A stretch of DNA of 64,000 nucleotides from Mycolicibacterium poriferae. GTDB taxonomy: Bacteria > Actinomycetota > Actinomycetes > Mycobacteriales > Mycobacteriaceae. Below, in pieces: positions 61,558-64,000 of the stretch; position 1 is the stretch's first letter, and the number at the start of each line of letters is the position of its first letter. Location: assembly GCF_010728325.1 (NCBI RefSeq), contig NZ_AP022570.1, forward strand, positions 5,518,001 to 5,582,000, given 5' to 3'. The notes beneath the pieces are model-generated. The model was not told where the DNA came from. It searched no databases and saw only the letters and a program-made list of their open reading frames with translations. Both the position numbers and the translations under genes were made by a program.

Positions 61558-62240
61558 GCGTCACGCTCGTCGCTGAACTCGCGGAGCGCGAAGTAGGCGA
61601 TCAGTCGCACCTCGCCGTCGGGCATGGTGAGCAGAGCGCGACCGAGGTAAAGCCGGGGCACCAACTCGACGATCTCGTCGCGGGTGCGTTTGATGGGGAA
61701 CGTCCGAACGCTCGGGTTGCGGTACTCCGCCGGCGAATAGTCCAGCGCGCGAACCTCGTTGAACGGTTCGGCGGCGGCGGTGTCGAGCTTGTGGGTGAAT
61801 CCGTAGCCCTGCGCCTCTCGCCCGATCCGGCGCAGACCGCCGTAGAGCGGCGCCACCGCGCGCAGCGTGTACTTGCCCAGCGGGCTGAGCCGGTTGAACC
61901 CGGTTCCGGTGCGCTGGTCGAATGTTTTTCCACGCCACGTCGGGTCGATCTTCATCAACGGGTTGGCCAGATGCGCTTCGGGAATGCCGAAGAGCTTGCC
62001 CACGATCAGGCCTTCCATCTCACCGTGGGGACCGTCGGGCGCCTCGCCCTTGGCGAACAACTCGGCCAGCTGGTCGCGACGGTTCCCGGCGCCCAACTCG
62101 GACAGGTAGTCCCAGCCGAGGCGACGCGCAAGCGCCGGCGACGTCGCTGCGAGCTCGCGCAGTTCGGCGAGCACCGACGCACCCCCGTTGACTAAGGAAG
62201 CAGCTGATTCGGGCGTTGGGTCGGCGATCGATGTGCTCAA
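61554..62240 (-). CDS. Unknown protein in the CYP136-like operon
   Basis: 228 residues, ATG 62240 (MSTSIADPTPESAASLVNGG). I see no signal peptide, membrane segment or cofactor motif. The sequence contains GEMEGLIVGKLFGIPEAHLANP, WRGKTFDQRTGTGFNRLSP and NPSVRTFPIKRTRDEIVELV (partly shown). The alternation of short hydrophobic and charged stretches suggests a soluble ligand-binding or enzymatic domain. It is the first gene of the operon and stops in an overlap with the SDR. It may be an accessory to the P450. Confidence 0.75.
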   Translation of the reverse strand: MSTSIADPTPESAASLVNGGASVLAELRELAATSPALARRLGWDYLSELGAGNRRDQLAELFAKGEAPDGPHGEMEGLIVGKLFGIPEAHLANPLMKIDPTWRGKTFDQRTGTGFNRLSPLGKYTLRAVAPLYGGLRRIGREAQGYGFTHKLDTAAAEPFNEVRALDYSPAEYRNPSVRTFPIKRTRDEIVELVPRLYLGRALLTMPDGEVRLIAYFALREFSDERDA

Positions 62241-62257
62241 CGAAGATCCTCACATTT

Positions 62258-62300
62258 TGGTACGAGTCTGTGCCAGATTATCTGGTACTCGAACGTGCCA
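62258..62300. promoter_or_regulatory. Two copies of TGGTAC-N6-GTGCCA, TetR operator candidates
   Basis: TGGTACGAGTCTGTGCCA (62258-62275) and TGGTACTCGAACGTGCCA (62283-62300) are both inverted repeats with 6-bp arms (TGGTAC/GTGCCA, one mismatched pair) and a 6-bp spacer. Their starts are 25 bases apart. They lie between the operon starting at 62240 (minus) and the TetR gene starting at 62366 (plus), the usual place for its operator. Confidence 0.8.
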
Positions 62301-62365
62301 GAATTGGGCCGGTGTTGTCAAGAGTCTCCCGCGACCCCGGCGGCCGCGGGTGCGACGATCGTCGG

Positions 62366-63016
62366 GTGGCCGACACTTCGGGACGCACGTACGCGGGCCA
62401 GACCGCGGACGCGCGCCGGCACCAGCGGCGAGCCCGACTGCTCGACGCCGCCATCGATGCCCTTGCCGGCAATGAGTGGCGAACCCTCACCGTCGACCGC
62501 CTCTGCGCCGCTGCCGGACTCAACAAGCGGTACTTCTACGAGAACTTCGCCAGCCTCGACGAGGTGGCCACCGCCGTGGTCGATGCGATCGCCGAGGAGG
62601 TCCGGACCGCGACGATGAGCGCCATCGCCGCCGCCGTGGCCGCACCACTGGAGGATCAGGCCGCTGCCGCCGTGCTCGCCCTGGTCCACACCCTGGTCGA
62701 CGACCCGCGCCGGGGCCGGATCCTGCTCGGTGGGGTGGCGAGTTCCCCCGTGCTGCACGAGCATCGGGCATCCGTGATGCGGGGATTGACGGCTGTTCTG
62801 GTCGGACACGCGCGCACGATCCACGACGTCGAGCTGGAAAAGGACGCGCTGGCCAAGGTGGCGCCCGCGTTCATCGTCGGGGGAACGGCCGACGCCATCC
62901 TCGCCTACCTGGACGGCCGGGCCGACATCTCGGTGTCCGACCTCGTGGCCAGTCTCACCACGCTGTGGCTCATCACGGGCAACGGTGCTGCCGAGGTGGC
63001 ACGCACGCGGAATTAG
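62366..63016 (+). CDS. TetR-family regulator (Rv3058c-like)
   Basis: 216 residues from GTG 62366, chosen because it matches the length of Rv3058c and starts before the HTH (LLDAAIDALAGNEWRTLTVDRLCAAAG). The recognition helix segment is GLNKRYFYENFASLDEVA (about residues 48-65), followed by a C-terminal ligand-binding domain with ILLGGVASSPVLHEHRAS. Divergent from the CYP136-like operon, it probably binds TGGTAC-N6-GTGCCA and represses both itself and the operon. Confidence 0.88.
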   Translation: MADTSGRTYAGQTADARRHQRRARLLDAAIDALAGNEWRTLTVDRLCAAAGLNKRYFYENFASLDEVATAVVDAIAEEVRTATMSAIAAAVAAPLEDQAAAAVLALVHTLVDDPRRGRILLGGVASSPVLHEHRASVMRGLTAVLVGHARTIHDVELEKDALAKVAPAFIVGGTADAILAYLDGRADISVSDLVASLTTLWLITGNGAAEVARTRN

Positions 63017-63025
63017 CCCCCGCTG

Positions 63026-64000
63026 CTAGCTGCTCGACGCCAGCGCGAACGGCAGCACGGCGGGGGCGCCCGCCGCACGCACGGCGCGGGCAGCCATCGT
63101 GAACGTCCATCCCGTGTCGGCCAGATCGTCGACCAGCAGCACCGGCCCGTCGAACGGACAATCCGGCGCCGACCACGACCCCTGTAGGGCGGCCACGCGG
63201 TACGCCGAGTTCACCGCGGTCACCGGCCGGCGCTGCGGGTCGTAGTGCAGCGTGCCGAGATCCGTCAGCCGACCGAGCTCGGCGAGTCGACGGGCCAACG
63301 ACGTGATCAGCGTGGGATGGGTGTCGGAGTCCAGGGCCATCACGGCGGTCGGCCTGGTGTCCCAGTCCCAGGACGCCAGCACCTTGACCGCAGCCGCCAC
63401 CACGTCGTCGGGCACCTCGGCGTCCTCCTCGGCGAGCAGCCGACGCAGCCGCGCGCCCCAGCCCAGATCGGTGAGCCGGCCGATGGCACGGCCCGGGGCG
63501 GGACCGTCGGAGATCCGGCCGGACAGCTCGACGCCCAGCTTGGCCAGCCCGGTGGGCCACTGGCGGCGAGCGGCGATCTCTACGCCGGGACGCATCAGCC
63601 GCTCGCGCGCATTGTCGGCGGCAGTGCTGTCGACGGCACCGTCGAATCGCGACCCGGCGCAGTTGTCGCAACGGCCACACCGCTCCTGCGCCCCGAGCTC
63701 CGGATCATCGAGCTGACGCCGCAGGAAGGCCATCCGGCAGCCGTCGGTGGACTGGTAGTCGAGCATCGCCTGCTGCTCGCGCCGGCGGGCCTCCTCCAGA
63801 GTCCGATACCGCTGTTCGTCGTAATTCCACGGCGTCCCGGTGGCCACCCAGCCACCCTTCACCCGGCGCACGGCACCGTCGACGTCGAGCACCTTGAGCA
63901 CCATCTCCAGCCGGGAACGGTTCAGGTCGACCAGTGGCTCCAGCGCGGGTGTCGATGTCGGACGATCCGGGTCGAGCGCGGCGATCACCGAGCGCACCAT
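63026..64000 (-). CDS. RecQ-family helicase C-terminal part fused to a phosphoribosyltransferase-like domain, truncated
   Basis: 324 residues visible; the gene continues past base 64000. RecQ zinc module: TDGCRMAFLRRQLDDPE followed by CGRCDNC (three Cys plus the earlier Cys). A winged-helix region and then a PRTase-like C-terminal segment with GPVLLVDDLADTGWTFTMA follow. This is the PRPP-loop pattern of phosphoribosyltransferases. In mycobacteria such a RecQ-PRTase fusion is known but its purpose is unclear. The helicase motifs lie outside the window. Confidence in the domain order is moderate. Confidence 0.8.
   Translation of the reverse strand: MVRSVIAALDPDRPTSTPALEPLVDLNRSRLEMVLKVLDVDGAVRRVKGGWVATGTPWNYDEQRYRTLEEARRREQQAMLDYQSTDGCRMAFLRRQLDDPELGAQERCGRCDNCAGSRFDGAVDSTAADNARERLMRPGVEIAARRQWPTGLAKLGVELSGRISDGPAPGRAIGRLTDLGWGARLRRLLAEEDAEVPDDVVAAAVKVLASWDWDTRPTAVMALDSDTHPTLITSLARRLAELGRLTDLGTLHYDPQRRPVTAVNSAYRVAALQGSWSAPDCPFDGPVLLVDDLADTGWTFTMAARAVRAAGAPAVLPFALASSS

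Overview
The window is GC-rich actinobacterial DNA and almost certainly from a fast-growing Mycolicibacterium-type mycobacterium. The evidence is a complete mce4 steroid-import operon next to otsA, nine palindromes fitting the KstR operator TnnAACnnGTTnnA, and a gene order that follows the M. tuberculosis Rv3489-Rv3531c cholesterol region with several insertions. Names below rest on recognised motifs, protein lengths and synteny; no database search was run.

Layout. 1-2472: the end of a DUF4185-like secreted protein, then a VanX-type dipeptidase followed by a DKNYY-repeat lipoprotein on the minus strand. 2501-8175: an XdhC/CoxI protein and a CoxL-CoxG-CoxM-CoxS-like molybdenum hydroxylase operon whose active-site loop is not that of CO dehydrogenase. 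8176-8531: non-coding, with one 46-bp palindromic element and three 30-bp tandem repeats. 8532-11614: a beta-hydroxyacid dehydrogenase, a small secreted protein, an SDR behind a KstR-like palindrome, and an enoyl-CoA hydratase. 11682-13369: a short conserved protein coupled to otsA.

13351-23927 (minus): the mce4 operon (yrbE4A, yrbE4B, mce4A-F, two Mce-associated proteins), which imports sterols. Two KstR boxes precede it. Three very short open frames, joined by TGATG overlaps, bridge yrbE4A/yrbE4B and mce4A/mce4B. 24182-33749: side-chain genes hsd4A, fdxD, fadE26, fadE27 and fadD17. These are followed by a tightly overlapping accessory cassette of a second FadD17-like ligase, a KstD-like flavoprotein and a KshA-like Rieske oxygenase. 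33765-38764: an LpqN-like lipoprotein, ilvX, a gabD2-like aldehyde dehydrogenase and a nitronate monooxygenase-like gene. 38771-49206: fadD19, echA19, an array of about 156-bp repeats carrying three more copies of the 46-bp element, cyp142, an acetoacetate decarboxylase-like protein, two F420-type LLM oxidoreductases, and a DUF35/Ltp4/Ltp3 trio that lacks the usual cysteines.

49207-53255: probable island with a P450-TetR pair and an MFS-TetR pair, each with palindromic operator candidates. 53385-58286: kshA, a His-rich Rv3527-like protein, a sulfotransferase, an SDR and an Rv3531c-like protein; the SDR and the sulfotransferase are joined by two tandem coupled mini-ORFs. 58388-63016: an IclR regulator beside a KstR box, then a CYP136-like P450, an SDR and an unknown protein, divergent from a TetR gene with two operator-like inverted repeats between them. 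63026-64000: the C-terminal part of a RecQ-family helicase fused to a phosphoribosyltransferase-like domain.

Together the genes import a sterol (Mce4), oxidise and activate its side chain (CYP142, FadD19, FadD17), shorten it (FadE26/27, EchA19, Hsd4A, Ltp3/4 with DUF35), and start opening the rings (KshA, the KstD-like protein), mostly under a KstR-type repressor encoded elsewhere.
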